In this document: positions 1 to 14,557 of the stretch, piece by piece
Numbering within the stretch: the stretch's first letter is position 1
Layout: every line of letters starts with the position of its first letter
DNA from: Siphlonurus alternatus
Lineage: Eukaryota; Arthropoda; Insecta; Ephemeroptera; Siphlonuridae
NCBI GenBank assembly: GCA_949825025.1
Contig: OX463778.1
Span: 46,524,829-46,588,828 of the forward strand
DNA length: 64,000 nt
Direction: 5' to 3'
Position numbers and translations under genes: made by a program
Notes under the pieces: model-generated
What the model was told of the DNA's origin: nothing
The model's database searches: none
Seen by the model: only the letters and a program-made list of their open reading frames with translations

Positions 1-85
1 TAATATTAATATTTACGCATGAATCAGTCTTTAAAAATATATATATATTTATATATATATATATATATATTCTGTTAATATATGA

Positions 86-182
86 TGGGGGACATTCACA
101 AAGCACTTTAACCCCCAGTTTAGCACCAGGGATGAAAATCGAGACTAAAGTGAGGGTTAAAGATCTTTGTGAATGCCCCCCA
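86..182. mobile_element. Small palindromic MITE, family A (about 97 bp)
   Basis: The two ends are inverted copies: TGGGGGACATTCACAAAG on the left and CTTTGTGAATGCCCCCCA on the right, with further inner pairing of CTTTAACCC with GGGTTAAAG and TTTAG with CTAAA. There is no coding capacity. Half-copies of the same unit lie near 24487-24526 and 53929-53975, so this is a dispersed family and not a single hairpin. Confidence 0.7.
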
Positions 183-1342
183 ATATGTACCATTGAATGG
201 TAAAATAATTTCATTCACCAGAACTGAAAGAACTACAAGTTTTACCTAAAGATGATTGCTGGACTGCTTTCTGCTTAACTCTTTATAGTAACTCCAACTG
301 TAATTTTAGACATGATATTAAATAAAATATCCATAGCATTCCAACTCACAGGGGTGCTTGTAACTTGACACCGGCGAGGTGAGAGGTCACGTCTCGCTCG
401 CGACCACCGCAGTGACCAAAACGGTCTGGTGCACATCGCCACACGCTGGGGCGCCAGACACCAACACGCTATCTGTATATATATACCTTAAGTATGGACA
501 CAGGGCATACTAATCTCCAACGTATACTATAATATGCTATATGTTAAATTTATCACGAATTATTGTTTCGTGTTATTGTGGGATTGCTGACAATCATCCA
601 TTAATGTGTATCATAATTATATTGCCATGTTCTTTAATATGGTCATTTTCTGTACCGGCCGGAACAATGTCATGGCTTAATTTTATTATTGTCTCTTCTG
701 ATTAAATCTGAAAACCAACTTTTAATTCGTAATTTATTATACAGTACATGTTGAATTTTACGGCTATATAATCATATTAGTTTATGAACATGCTTTACTA
801 AAACAACATAATATATTGACATAAAGAGTCAGCTTCATTGATTTAATATCGGCAACAGAATTAAAATTTAATCATAGTATTTGTGATTATAAAATTTGTT
901 TTGATTATCATACATATTATACTGTATATTATATAAGCTTTGTTCCGCTATTTTTTTTTTTTTTTTTAATAGATTGATCACAAACTCATTTTTTTTTCTT
1001 TGTTCCTATTAATTTAAAATCCTTAGTTAATTCCTCAGAACCTGTTGAATTTTCTTTTGAAGTTCAATGTTAAGTTCGTATGACATATTTTCAGTACTGC
1101 GTGATTAAATCATAAGTGCAAAAGAAATATAAAAAAAAATTAGTAAGGTACTTTTTGCATTAAAACAAGACGAGAGATTTTTTTTTTAAATTAACAACTA
1201 CAAATTTAAAAAAAAAACGGTATACATGCGAATATTTAACAGGCTGACTGTTTTTAACAAGGTAAAATTCAATTTAAAACATTGAGGCAACACTAGGCAG
1301 GAGAGATGACACGCAATCATTGTGCAGTCATAAAGCAGTGAG

Positions 1343-1372
1343 TGAGAGAGAGAGAGAGGGAGAGAGAGAGAG

Positions 1373-1434
<62 letters not shown>
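1343..1434. repeat. (GA)n microsatellite
   Basis: About 90 bp of near-pure GA repeat with a few interruptions (AGGG, GCGA). The apparent open frames across it encode only Arg-Glu or Ser-Leu repeats and are not genes. Confidence 0.95.
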
Positions 1435-1435
<1 letters not shown>

Positions 1436-4400
1436 GTAACATGAACCCTCGCGCCGCTGCTGCAGTGTTCCTCATTAAACTGCCGCGTGCTGTGCCTCCC
1501 TCCCTTTGCTCGTGTTGTTTTCCCCCTCCTAACACGCCCCCCCCCCCCCAGTTTGATGAAGTTTTATAATTCCATGTCACCAAGCGTTAAAGCTACGTTG
1601 TAGTATTATTTTGCTGCTGTGATGTCCTTTCGTAATCACCAACGTATCAAAACACGCTTTATCAAGCTCACTTTGCTTATTTTAAGTATGAAATAAAAGC
1701 ATGATCAACTTATCAATATTCATAACTTTGACTATTTTAATTGTGTGTAGACCTCACGTAATCAGAGATTACTGTAATGGGACATCGTGTTTTTTACTCG
1801 AGTTACTGATTGCAGAATGTATAGAGTTTTACATTCGGGTCTAAATTTTAATCACTTCTCTGTGTTATAAATAAATTTTGAAGGAAACCATGCCTAGAAT
1901 AATGGAAAATAAACAACAATAATTACTATGAAGAATTAAAAATAATGTTCTTTTATAGCTTATATTTCTGCTATAATAATAATTTAAATTTCTACTTTGT
2001 TATAAAGATACAGAAGAAAGAATCAATAGATTTAAATCGAAGAAAAAAGGATTGAATACATAAGAATCTATTTTTAGATATATTTTTAACACTTTTACAA
2101 AAGACTTATTTTTTTTTTCTACTTTTTTCTATCAGTATGAAGGAACATATATATGATTTTTCTTTCTATTCAGTTCAGTAGAGAGAAAAGAATAAAGTTC
2201 AATATTTTATAAGGTCCTAGCTTTTCCGTCGTGTCGTGTTCTTTCACGACTCGATAGCAAACGTCGAGATGCAAGAGGAATCTTGATCGAGAGGAAGGAG
2301 GAGGAGGAGGGATATAGAGTGGCAGGTGCGAGGATGCTGAAATGTGGTCCATACAAAGATAAAAAAAACAGAGGGCATGTCATGCAGGTAAAAAAAAAAG
2401 GAACTAAAAGTTTATACAACATTATGGCAATATAAGTCATGTTATATTGGGGTAATTGGAGTGTAATATGTATGTCTTAAACAAATATTTTATTATAGCC
2501 ATGTAAATTTACTGTCAGTGCCATCTTAATAGTAATTGCTGACCTCGTGAGACACTTGGAACCCCAAATAAACCACATTCCTAAATTTCAGTAACAATGT
2601 AATATTTTCACTTAAATATTATGTGCTGTTTAATTTTAAGTGTAAATAAAATAAATTAAAATTGAATTTAAGTAACTTAAATTTATTTTTAGTACAAAAA
2701 TATATTATTATAAATATATATTATTGTATGTATAAAGTGAAAAGAAAATTAAAATTTTATGCAGCTGCACAAAAATTGCTTTTCTGTAAAATTTGTGCTA
2801 AGCATTATGTAATTTCGTTCCTTCATATATAAATTTGTATTTTTTACCGCTCTGTGACGATATATGTCATTACGTGGAATCACCATAAAAGTATCCACCG
2901 AATTTTGCACTGGGGTATAAAATAAATTATATTGAAACAGTGTTTATGTGCGCGCGAGTGTACAGTCACTCGAGTGTATTCACACAAACGTTGCTGCCAT
3001 CCCTCTTCTTGCAACAATGCTGCTTCTCTCACTTACCGACCGGGAAACGACGCGTTTACCTACCTGGGCTACGCGTGCCATTGTTGAAAGTGGTTATTAA
3101 ACTTGCCCACGTCAAAATTATTTTATTATTTATGACTTACCAGCTATAGTAAGGGAGACTTCATTTTTATTTTCTAGTATAAAAGAATTTTTATATAATT
3201 TATATAATAAAAAGAAGAGTTTTATGTATTTTTACATGAATCACTCCATTTAATTGCATAAGAGAAGTTTTTTTTTTGTGGTAGAGTTTTATTTTAAAAT
3301 GTAACCAAGCATATGATGTTTGTTATAGAATATTACATGTAACATTTAAGCTGGTCTTTCTAGCACCTTGCTATAAATAAACATCGTATTTTTTTATGGG
3401 TGCATGATAATCTTCATGAAATGCCATACTTTAGTACTTTTATTTTGTGTTTCAACTAACACTGATTTCAAAAATTGAAATTGTCAATAATTAGAATTGA
3501 ATTTTTGTAATTAATTTATAGTATTCTTATTAATGTAAAGATAATTTAAAATTATTTAAATTTGTTTCAGAATTGTTATTGCATAAATTATACAAAACAT
3601 GCAAAATTAATAATTTATAGTTTAAAAACTAAATTAAATTTGCAAGAATTTTACAGTTTTAAGTCCTCATTTTTTTTTTTTTTTTAATTTGTGCGTACAA
3701 GCCTTTCACCATAAGTTTTAAATTTGCCACAGTGCATGAGACCGTTGCAGATATGGAGATGATCTTGGAACTGAAAGTTTAAAACGGGCTGGTATAATGA
3801 CAACATGGCGGCTAGATCCCCTTAACACATCTGCAGCCAGGAACGCTAGTTTGTAGAAAAAGTTACATAACCTTCAGGCGTTTTAAAATTTCTTGTGCAT
3901 GTTTAATTAATTTTGGTTTAAGTATTTTCTATTATGTTATATAATCGATAGATCAAATATTGCATGACTATAAAATTTTGTTCAGAGAATCCAATCAACT
4001 TTTTTTTTTTTCTTCATCATTTAACATAATAATTTAATATCATATGAACAATATTGCAGTAAAGTTATATAACTCTGAATAAAATACTATTTTAATATCG
4101 TTGCAACTTTTATGAGATTATACATAAAGAAATAGTTTTATGTTTAAAAAATATAATATATGAGTGAATTTACGATTTGTAAAAGTTGATAGAAAATAGT
4201 GCAACAAAATGTAATGAAAATTGTCATCAAGTGAGGAGAGCGAGGGCGTTGAATCACGCGAGGGGAGGAGGGATCAAAATACGGTAGCAGCGACAATGCA
4301 CATTATGCAGGTCAGTGGGACGTGGTGGGAAGGAGAAATCAAGGACTAAGTAAGTACTGCAGATGTCATCGTCCTGCTTGCCGTGTCGCGAGACCAAACG

Positions 4401-7400
4401 AGGGAAAACAAACCATTACAGTCAGGACTGACTTATCACAAGAAGGTACAAAATGATATGATGTCTCCTCTTGTTTATTATCTCATTGCAGCTCTCTAAT
4501 CACGAAGTCTCATTCGTATTATCTTTATGTTTGAACTGAAACTAATATATGTAAAAAAATTGTACTGTATTTTGAAGATGTTTATTACAAAAATATATGC
4601 TTTGAGAAGAGAAAATATTTTTAAAGATTCTGTTGTTGTAAAACTGCGTCATAATTTGACGAGATCACGAGATAAATCATGAATTGAAAAGGCAGTGAAA
4701 CTTTGCAAAATCCTCGACTTACTGCAATGCATTCAGTAATAATGTCATATATCATGAATAATAATTCAAACGGATCAATTAATCATTTTTTCAGTCAGAT
4801 TTTAATTAATTAATGGATGGGTAACAGTATGTTATTAATATATTGACGAATAATTTGAAGGTTTAAAAAATCCAAACGATTTTATAATAATTTTAGTAAT
4901 AATTACATTATGAATAAAAAATTATATTATACAGTCTATTTTATATAATTTTGCACGACTTAAAAACTTTTTTTCTCTTCACATTTACTACGATTTACGT
5001 TTAAAACCTAAGCAATAATTCATATTATATCATGCACCATTAGCCTAGATTATAAACAATTTATTATTCTCATTTTTCATACTCTCTTAGACTTTTTCCC
5101 CTTACGGAATTACAAAATATAATTACGAGTCGCTTAAGTGCAGCATTTTTCTTCTAAGGTGTACAATTTTGTGTGCTGAATTACCTTCAATGCTAAAAGA
5201 TACAAAACAGTGTCAACAAATTAACTTCACTGTAACAAATTTCCTCACTAAAATCAGTAAATATTAGCGATGGAAAATTCTTGCGTGTAATATATTATAT
5301 ATATACGCGTATAATATATATTTTATATTTACATGATATATTTATGGGACATTTATGAATTCTTCACGTCAGAATATATACTACAAACTGCTGCAAGAAA
5401 CTATAATGTAAATTTACTCCTTTATAAAAAACTTTACCGTATGAATTTACTATTATGAAGGATTTTTATTTTATTTTTTATTTTTTTAGTCATATTTAAT
5501 TAATGCATTGTGCGTGAACAAAACTCACAATTAAGTCTAGAGATGATAAATACTAAGCTAATAAATTAAATTTCTAGTGTCAAACTTACAACATATAATT
5601 CTATTAATCCTCCTTCATTGTGTTTTCGCTTTTTAACCCTTTCCTTAAAAATATATATATCTTAATTTCTGTGCTCTTTTGTAAATCCTTTTGTTACCGT
5701 AGTTCATTTTCCAGCTTGTAGCACACACTTTTAAGTTTTTTTTTTTTTTTTTATCAACCCTTTTTATTTCCGCTCTCTCTTTTACTTTGATCTTTTCTGT
5801 GTCCACTCAATGGCTCTCAAGAATTTCCTTTGGCTGATGTACAGTCAAAGTAATATTAAGAGATTCTTAGAAAATAAGAAGTCAAGCAAACAATTTTTTT
5901 TTAGGAAAAGTTATTACTTTTTTGCAATAGCTGTTAATTAATTAAAGTTATTGAGAATCACAGATATGTATGTGTATAAACAATCAAAGACGAACTACAT
6001 TTTGATTTAGTTCCGAGAATATACGTATATATACAGTATATAAACAATTCCCCAATGACCTTAAGGGTCGTCCTGGATATACACTATACCCACGACATTT
6101 TTACTACCCCTTAGACACCAAACTCACCCTACTTCTACAGAGAGAACAAAAAATATATATATATCTACCCTTACCGAAGAGTTTGCCCCTATAGCTAGTC
6201 CCCGTACACACATAACGTGCGGGTGGATTTTATCGGAGGCTGCAGAAAGAGAGAAATGTACAATAGTACTACCAAGTGTCAAGTTTAGGGTTGTATATTA
6301 TTGTAGAACATAATTCTTTTTGTTATATTTTCTATAAATAAAGTTGAGCATTTGTCATTTTTTTTAAACTATTTGCTTGATTTCTTTATTTATAAGCGAT
6401 AGAGAAGAAAAATATTTTAAACCTTCTTGAACAATGACAAGAAAATAAGAAAGGTAATTAATCACAGATTATTTTTTCTTTAATAAAAATGTTTTTTTCA
6501 CTTTTCTTTAGGTTTGTAGATAATTGCGTGGAAAGTTCGGCTATGCTCTCAAGATCTGTTAAAAGGTTGTTTGGTCGCTCTTGAAGGACGCGGCTCATTG
6601 GGCATGACAGTGCATGTTGGCTGCTACTGCTGTTAGATTTAAAAGTAAAGTAAAAAAAAACGAAAAAAAAAACGTAAAACTTTTTACTTTTCAAGAGTTG
6701 GTTGTCATTGTATAACTTTACATGATATGAAACAATTTTTTTTCCATTTTTTTCTTCGTGCTTATCTAGATTACTAAACAATTGAAGAAAAACTTTTTAA
6801 TATCTGTTTATATTAAAATTAAAAAAAAAATGTATATGGAATATAAAAATGGAACTTTTAATTTAATTGCACACTTGAATTATAATAATAAATATTAAAT
6901 ATTATATTCTATTCTGTATACAATTCAAAATGTATAACTTGATGTATTGCTATAAAAATACGTAATTTTATATTTGCTTCAGCTCAACCAATTGTCCTAG
7001 TTCTCAAACTGCAATTTCTGCATTGCCATTGGTAATTTTGTAGAGTACTGTATAAAAAAAATCTTTTAAAATACGATTAAATGCTTATTATGGTACTTAA
7101 AAATAATTTTATTTCAATAATTTTGCAATTTTTAATATTTTGATCATATCGAGCTCTACTATTACTATAATTATACTTCTTTTATGTTACATCATATTAC
7201 GGTTTGGAATTCAATAGTAAACAGTTGTATTGATAACGAACTTGGATAATTGATGTTTCTTGGCAGCGAGTATTTGTACGATAGTTCCGGTTTAAGTCAA
7301 AAAGTCTCTTTTAACATGAGTGAGTGGTTAGGGGTGGTATTTTTAGACATCGATTTTCTCCGTCAATACAATCGATGTTGAACTCACGTCCTCCCTCATT

Positions 7401-7859
7401 GCCACTTTGCCTGGAAATAGAGGAGGGGGGGGGGACTCCTTCCACGCCCTCAGAAGAACAATTTTAATTAGACCTGAGTAGGGGAATGCAAGAGAGGTAG
7501 GTGCTTCGTATTATGTGATGTGAGGGGCTAGAACGCTATCAAGATTTATCGTTATAATTCGATTGCGCTCCTAAACTTATTTATGTATTTTTTACTTTTT
7601 GCTACAAAATAATATATATGTATTATTACTATGTTTCACACGATAAAATAATCGAAATTTAAAAATATTTTATTACTTTTAGTAAACAAGTATAAATAAA
7701 TATTTCAATTTCAATCATATATAATACAACGAGGTTGTCAACACAAATTTTCACAAAGAAAAATAAGAAAGGCAACATTAGGCAGATTTTTTCTTTCTTT
7801 CCTGAACCCTAGGCTCATTGCCATGCATTAAAGTGAGTATTATAGTGATCACTAGTTAG

Positions 7860-8100
7860 TAACACAAGACTCACCAAAGCGAACATTGGCTACCATTGCA
7901 TTAGTCTAATTGTGACTGAGAGAACCATGGAAATCTCAGTTAAGATGGTCAGCAATTGACGGCTGATTCCATCAATTACTTCACCTCCCGAATACACCAA
8001 TGGGCGAGTCCGTGTGAATAAATAAAATAAAGGTGGTACCTGGGATTAAACTTACAAGATCCACTTACGAATAGGATGCACTAAACACTATGCCAAAGTG
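7860..8100 (-). mobile_element. tRNA-derived SINE remnant (minus strand)
   Basis: Read on the minus strand, a box-A-like TGGCATAGTG (8095-8086) is followed about 35 nt later by a degenerate box-B-like AGTTTAATCCC (8052-8042), the order and spacing of a tRNA-type Pol III promoter. A GC-richer body runs on to about 7860. No full cloverleaf is apparent, so this is a decayed SINE rather than a tRNA gene. The ends are approximate. Confidence 0.4.
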
Positions 8101-11100
8101 CATGCTCGTTTAATATTTAGAAAATTAAATGGACAAAAAATAAATAAATAATATATATTTTTTTGCCTTTAAAAATACAGTGCAAAATTAATTTTATAAT
8201 TGAGCTACTGAAAAGTTCTGTTTTATACATTCTCCTTTTCTGTTTTTCCATTTAACCTTTAAATAACATGAAAATTCACGTCTCCATTTTTTCCCCCATA
8301 ATAATAAAATATCTAAATTTTATATTTTTTTTATAATATCATTGTTTTTTTTTTTAAATTATTGCATACGGTGTAACATATTTTCAACTTATATGATACA
8401 TAATAAAAAATGTTATCTGTATATCCATCTATAATATATTTGGTAGGCAGGCCATTGTGAGCACCTGGTGAGGTCCCACACCCTTGCAGGGTCGGCACCA
8501 CCACCAGCAAACCATCACGGAGAATCTGTTATTATAATATGCTTGATCTCGCCTACATACTGGAGTTCACTGATACACCACTGACGTCATCACAATCATC
8601 ATGTGAATTCAACAGTCAGATTGTTGGAATGAACTGCAGTGGTAGTTTTTGTACTACTAATAACTTGAATATTATTTATCTTAGAATGCTAATTTTTCAA
8701 AAAAATTCAAACTATTAAAGTTAGATAATCAACTCTTGTAGTTTTATTTAGCTTTTTATGATTTTGAATACATTTTTATTTTATTCTTTTGTCGCAAAAT
8801 GAACTTATGTTGTTGATCTATTTGATTTCAAGCATGTTTTATACTTTTATACACTAACTGTTCCAGTAACTTTGTTAATATTAATAATGACTTTATAATT
8901 ATCAATAGTTTTATTTGTGCTGATTTGTTTTGAATTTTCAAATAATAAAGATTACTGTTTAAATTTTTTTGTTAAAATTAGTGATTTTATAGAGATATTG
9001 TATGAACGGTGATCAATATGCATAGTCAAATAAATACTTTGTGAATTATTGTTTTCTAATAATAAATTAACTGACAATTCTAAAGGTAATTAACAAAATT
9101 GATAATCCATACAACCAACTTCTATGTTTTTACTATTTTCTTTGTTGCATGATTTTTTGTTTAAAGGTTTTTAGTTTAAAAACAGTTGAAAGCTTTAGAA
9201 AGTTTTGATTAATGTTTAATGATTATATTTGTGATAAAAAAAAAAGCTGAACAATGACGTCACGGGTAAAATTACTGAATTGATGTGTACGTTCCTCGTT
9301 GAGATTTCATACTTTTCTTGCTATGGTTCAGCAGAAGGCTTGTGTATGAGGCAACCATTAATAATTGCCATGACTTCCCATTGTGTGTTTAATGAAGCGT
9401 TACAATAGAGCCATCTGTACGTAGAGAAAGGTATAACGTGCATGCAGGGTATAGAGCCTCTCTATATCTACGTATATTCTCCATTACCACTAACTAAGTA
9501 TACATAGAGCTCAATTTGATATCAAAACTGAACCTCTACTTTAAAACTTTAAATTAAATCTAACATTTTAAAACTAAGATTAGGATAATTGTCCTTTGAA
9601 ATAACATATGAACTCCAGACAGATTCTTGCTAAATGCATGCTTACTTATTTTAGCGAATAAAGACATAAACAGACATTTAACCTAAGAATTAAAGAATAA
9701 GATAGTGCATGCAGTATGAAGGTGGCACACTTTAAATTATAAAAACCCAACAATTTCTCCATCAACTTTGCATAACTCAGGTACATTAAAACGTTAATGT
9801 TGCGTTGCATGTATTATAGAGTGGTTTCAATTAACGTGCATGGATTTGAAGTGCATCCTATTAATTAATGTGAGCTTTCTTTTAAGTTATTATCAATATA
9901 TTATTCCGGGTATCAACGCAACATTCGAGCCAACATTAGAGCATACAGTGTTGTCCTAGAAACTATATATTATATAGAACATACTTACTGTTAGTATATT
10001 ATATATATTGATTGATACATTGCTATTAAAACTATATCCATCACTATTGTTGATTTTTACATAAGATTTTTTCATGAGTTTTATATGAGTAAACATTTAT
10101 TTATACTGATAAAACTTGTCAAAGTAGCATTATTATTTATTATAATTCTCCTGTATTAAAATCAGAGAAAGTATATTTACTGATATACAACAGTGTCTAT
10201 ATGAAGTACTTCAATTATATAGATACATCAAAATTCTCATGTCAGAGAAATATCATATAATAAAACGAATCATTTGATATCTTGTAAGAAAATGTAAACT
10301 TTCCTTAGCTTTGATTCGACAAAAAAGCTCCTCACGAAAGGTCTCCTCGTATTTGAAGTTCTTTGTTTGGCGAGACAATCGTCCTGTTGAGCTTCGAGTA
10401 CCCCAACTAGCGACGACTTGAGTGAGCCATGGAGGCGTGAACTGTCCCACACGGGGGTCCACTTGAGTTTGTGTGACGTCATCTAATCTTTGCCCTTCCA
10501 TGAAAACTACTGCAAGTTATACTAAATATAAAAATATCTATATATTATATTATCTGCAGTATTGAGAAATTGTTATATTAACCTCGTCCATACGTTTTGT
10601 GGATATTTATTTTATAATCAGGTGATCAAATTTGAACAAATATTGACGACAACGCACTGTGAATTGTACTGTAGAAGACTGATAGGGCTCTCCTTAGCGA
10701 GTACAGACGGAAGCATCATCATCGCCTCTCTCTTTCTTGATATGTCATTTGCTCACAATTGTTAAGTATTGTTGGTACAATTGAACGGATTTGAAGTACA
10801 TGTACGTCTTACTTACTGGAAAATAAAATAAAAGGAGACGTGTTTACAAGCTTGCTTGCAAATGCAGAAATACTGTATAACAGCTATAGACGACATTAAG
10901 AACTCAATTTCATGGCATTGTACAATTCCATATATATTCATTATACCAGTTGGTAAAAAATAAATAAACACTATATATATTGTCTGGTTAAATTAAGTGG
11001 GCAAATTATTATATAATGTATTCCCTGTAATATTATACACCTTGTACGGGAGTTTCATGTTTATGTTTTGGGTAGCACGGAGATGCCCGAGCCTTCGAAG

Positions 11101-12799
11101 ATCTGGGATGTAGACAGCAAACCCTAAAATGCTATGCTGTGCGGGTTAACGTAACACATCGCTTTTTTTTTTAATTAAAAGTTTTGGTCACCAAATTAAT
11201 ATTTTTCTTCAATAGCATTGGCTCTTTTTGTCATCATTTATAAAGGAAATTTCTAAGAAAATGATGCGAATAGCCAGGAGAAATTAATTTCGAGACCAAC
11301 TTTAGCACGTATCTGCTATGCCACTGACAATGTTTTGCCTACACAATCGTGATGAAGCACAAATTGTTTTATGACGTATGGTGAAAAACCCGTATAGGAC
11401 AACATACAAATATTCAAATTTTTCAAATAGAAAAGAAGATAATCCTGAGTTTTCCACACTTCTGTAACATTCGTTCGTGACAATTTTCATAAACAAAGCA
11501 AGATTCGTGATTTTCCATGTTACTTTCAAATTTTTCCAAATTGCAAAATACATATTCATTTCAGAGTGTATGAAAAATAAATATTAAAATGCACATCATG
11601 TATAGTTGTATACATTCTATAAAAATTAACTTTTCGTTTTAAAATAAAATAATGGCGTTCAAAATTCAAAATACTATTTGTCTTATTGACGTGCAAACTG
11701 GACGAATAGAATTTGGCGTGTATGTAAGTTTCCCATGCAGGCATAAAATATTATTAATTTTGATTAATTAAACAATTTAACTTGAAATTACTAAGTCAAG
11801 TGGAAGAAATATGAAAGAATGACTACGAAAAAAGGGCATAAAAAAGTTTTATAACAAAAGTAAATGTTAGAAAGTGACAGAAGAATACAACAAAATTCAT
11901 TGACGTCAGAAACGTTACAAAACTATCAGGAAACGAGTTATACCTAATCCTTTGATCTATCAGGCTCACAAAATGCGATCGCCAAGCTCATAAAGGTACT
12001 CATGTATTCAATTCTACTCTTATTTTTAAAAATATATATTTTTAGTTCAAAGAAAGCACCCCACATATTTTTTTTTTTTATTTTGCAATAACAAAAGCTC
12101 ATCCTTCGTCATCATTTTATTTCTCGGGCAATCTAAAACAAAAATTACAAAAAACTTTGCATGTTTTCAGTTGTTTTGAGTTGTATAAACATTTTGAAAA
12201 CTTGCTGACATTTGAATTTCATTTTTTTTTTTTAATAAAGTAACAATAAAAGTATACAAAAAATTTAATTTAAAGCATGAAATTTTGAACAAAGAAGTTA
12301 CAAAGAAATTGAAAAGAAATAAAAATGTTTATTTTTTCTTTATTTTGACAGAGGTGGGGATTTTTTTTTATTTTTTTTTTCTTGGGTTTGTATTCAAATT
12401 CTCGTCTCACCGATACAAGCTAAGCAATTGCTGTCACGTAGCTATGAGAAAGAAAACGGTTTTTCTGTGTCAGGGGAGACAGTAGCTAGCCAACTGACGC
12501 GGTGGCGTTATATTGCAGTCTTTCTGTCAGAACGTGACGTCATTAGAGACCTGCCCTAACGTTGGCAGCTCCTCGCTAGGCAATATATATGTCATAAGCA
12601 AACATACAAATGTAACGAGGATTTAAAATGGGACTTATTTATAAAATGTATTATATAGATACACAGACACATTTCGTGAAAATGTGTATTTTTATGAAAA
12701 GTAATATCGCATTTAAAATCAATATAGGCTACATATTTTTTCGTATGTGTGTTTTTTTTTTTTAACGTGTTGAAGTGAACAAAAATAAATGTTTTTCAG

Positions 12800-12884
12800 A
12801 GTGTGCCCATTTGTCAACGAGTTCACGATCGAGTGCTACAAAAACAATAATAGTGTGGCATTTATTGAAAAGACGCAGAAAACT
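12800..12884 (+). CDS. Orphan candidate internal coding exon (28 codons)
   Basis: An open segment is bounded by a good acceptor (ATGTTTTTCAG) and a consensus donor (ACT|GTAAGT). Entered with one nucleotide of a split codon, it reads 28 sense codons beginning VCPFVNEFTIECYKNN and leaves in phase 0. Its composition is more mixed than the AT-rich flanks. I do not recognise a family and find no partner exon within several kb. It may be an exon of a gene with very long introns, or a chance open segment. Confidence 0.25.
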
Positions 12885-14251
12885 GTAAGTTGTCTGTAAA
12901 CATAATTTTTGTTCCAAGTAAATGGAAATAATTTAGAACAGGGATAAAGATAAAAATTAAGTATTCTTACTAATTTACGAGTGTAATGTTATTGACTTGA
13001 AATAATACTACAGTTTTTGGAATAGTATTAACCCTCTAGAGTAATTTTCTAGTAAAAATAAATTTTAATTTAGAATAATTTTACTGTACTGATTGAATAC
13101 AAGAATAAAGGACATTAAATTATAGTTCGAAACAAGAAAACAAATGTGATATCGTAAAAAGAACGAAAAATATAAATAAAAATCAACAAGAATCGAAATA
13201 ACGGTTCAGAGAGGAGGCTGATCAGAGCGTACTTGTCAAGTTCGCTCTGGGCTGATATTCAGTTAAAGGTTAAAGCAAAAGAGAGCAATTACCAGCGTGA
13301 TCGTACATCAGCGAGAAGATTACTGTGATCACACTTAGCTCTTTATATCGCAACATCACCACCCACTCATACCAGTAGTCACCTCTGCAATGTACACTGC
13401 AGGAAATAAGAAATGCCAAATCTTGTATACGTTTTCTACTGTCATTTTAGAAAGAAATATGCAAATTAGTTTGTCATTTTTCGTGATTTAACATCATTTA
13501 ACAATCATGTTGTGTAGGTAAATCTACGTAATCTTGAAAAGATCAAGGCTACCATCTATAGTATTAAATTGTAAGTCAATGTTATTATAGCATATAAAGA
13601 CAATAATAATTAAATTATGTAAGTATCGTGCAGTCTTGCATGTAAATTAGCAATATTTCATTATGTTCAGTTCCGAACCTCGATGTTTTCAAATAATAAC
13701 AAAGTGATTTTATTTTATTATATTTAATACATATTTTATACAGTATACACAGTATATTGCTAATAAACATCGATAAATAAATAATTTCTATATATATTTT
13801 TTTTTATTTACTATAACTAATCGTACAGTGTATATATATAATATAAAATTATAAATCACAATACCCATTTTTATATTTTATACATATTAAAATTCATCTA
13901 CTTATATAACTATAGGTATATATAACTGTTATATTAAAGCTTTAGGGTATAACAAAATAATATATATTAAACACAATACATAACACAGCAACACAATATA
14001 GCATGTTATATTAATATACAACAAGCTGAACTCTGCTGCTCCTGCTGCTACATAGTATAATATTTATTGCTACTGATTTAGATTATGCAGTGTTGGTAAT
14101 TGGGGTAATTACTTTGCCTGCTTCTTTCCTCCACGGTTCTCTTCCTGCTCGAGTTGATTTATGTGGCTGATAGTAATCTATCTGATACAGAGAGGGAGGG
14201 CGGGCGCCAGTCACGGCCTGGCCCGGGGCTCCTAACTAGGGCCGACGCTCA

Positions 14252-14326
14252 ATTTGCATCCCACCTCTCAGCACCACATTCCTCGTGTCAACAGTCACGT
14301 GACCATCTCACCTGATTGATAGGTGG
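14252..14326. promoter_or_regulatory. Candidate cis-regulatory cluster
   Basis: Within 75 bp there are ATTTGCAT (POU octamer, 14252-14259), CACGTG (E-box, 14296-14301), CACCTG (14309-14314) and overlapping TGATTGAT (14313-14320, PBC/homeodomain-like). It follows a short GC-rich run in otherwise AT-rich DNA. The motifs are seen directly; regulatory function is inferred only from their density. Confidence 0.3.
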
Positions 14327-14557
14327 CAACAATTTGTTTATGTATAACGAGGGTGCACTGTCTTAATTTTACTTCTTTTTCCTTTTGTCAAGAAATGATA
14401 ATTATACTATATACATGTATAAAGTTCATACGATAACTCAGTGTTTTGTTTTGTTTTTCTTCGTGAAATTAAAACCGCACAGCCAAGTTCCAATGTTTGC
14501 TTTTTAAAATTTAATTTTACACTTTATAAAAAAAAAAGAGTTAGAAATTGACATTAA

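Larger units (their letters stand above)
1..12799. other. Long AT-rich non-coding stretch, no gene supported
   Basis: All open frames here are short, low-complexity or repeat-derived, and none resembles a protein family. Contents are A/T homopolymers, a GA microsatellite, a small palindromic MITE at the left edge, a tRNA-type SINE remnant near 8 kb, and GC-richer islets around 360-480, 3720-3880, 4210-4420, 7300-7500 and 10300-10500. It could be intergenic or the intron of a gene lying outside the window; nothing seen decides between these. Confidence 0.6.

Noticed and set aside
7860..8100. tRNA gene on the minus strand
   Set aside because: Box order and spacing are right but box B is degenerate and no acceptor stem is seen.
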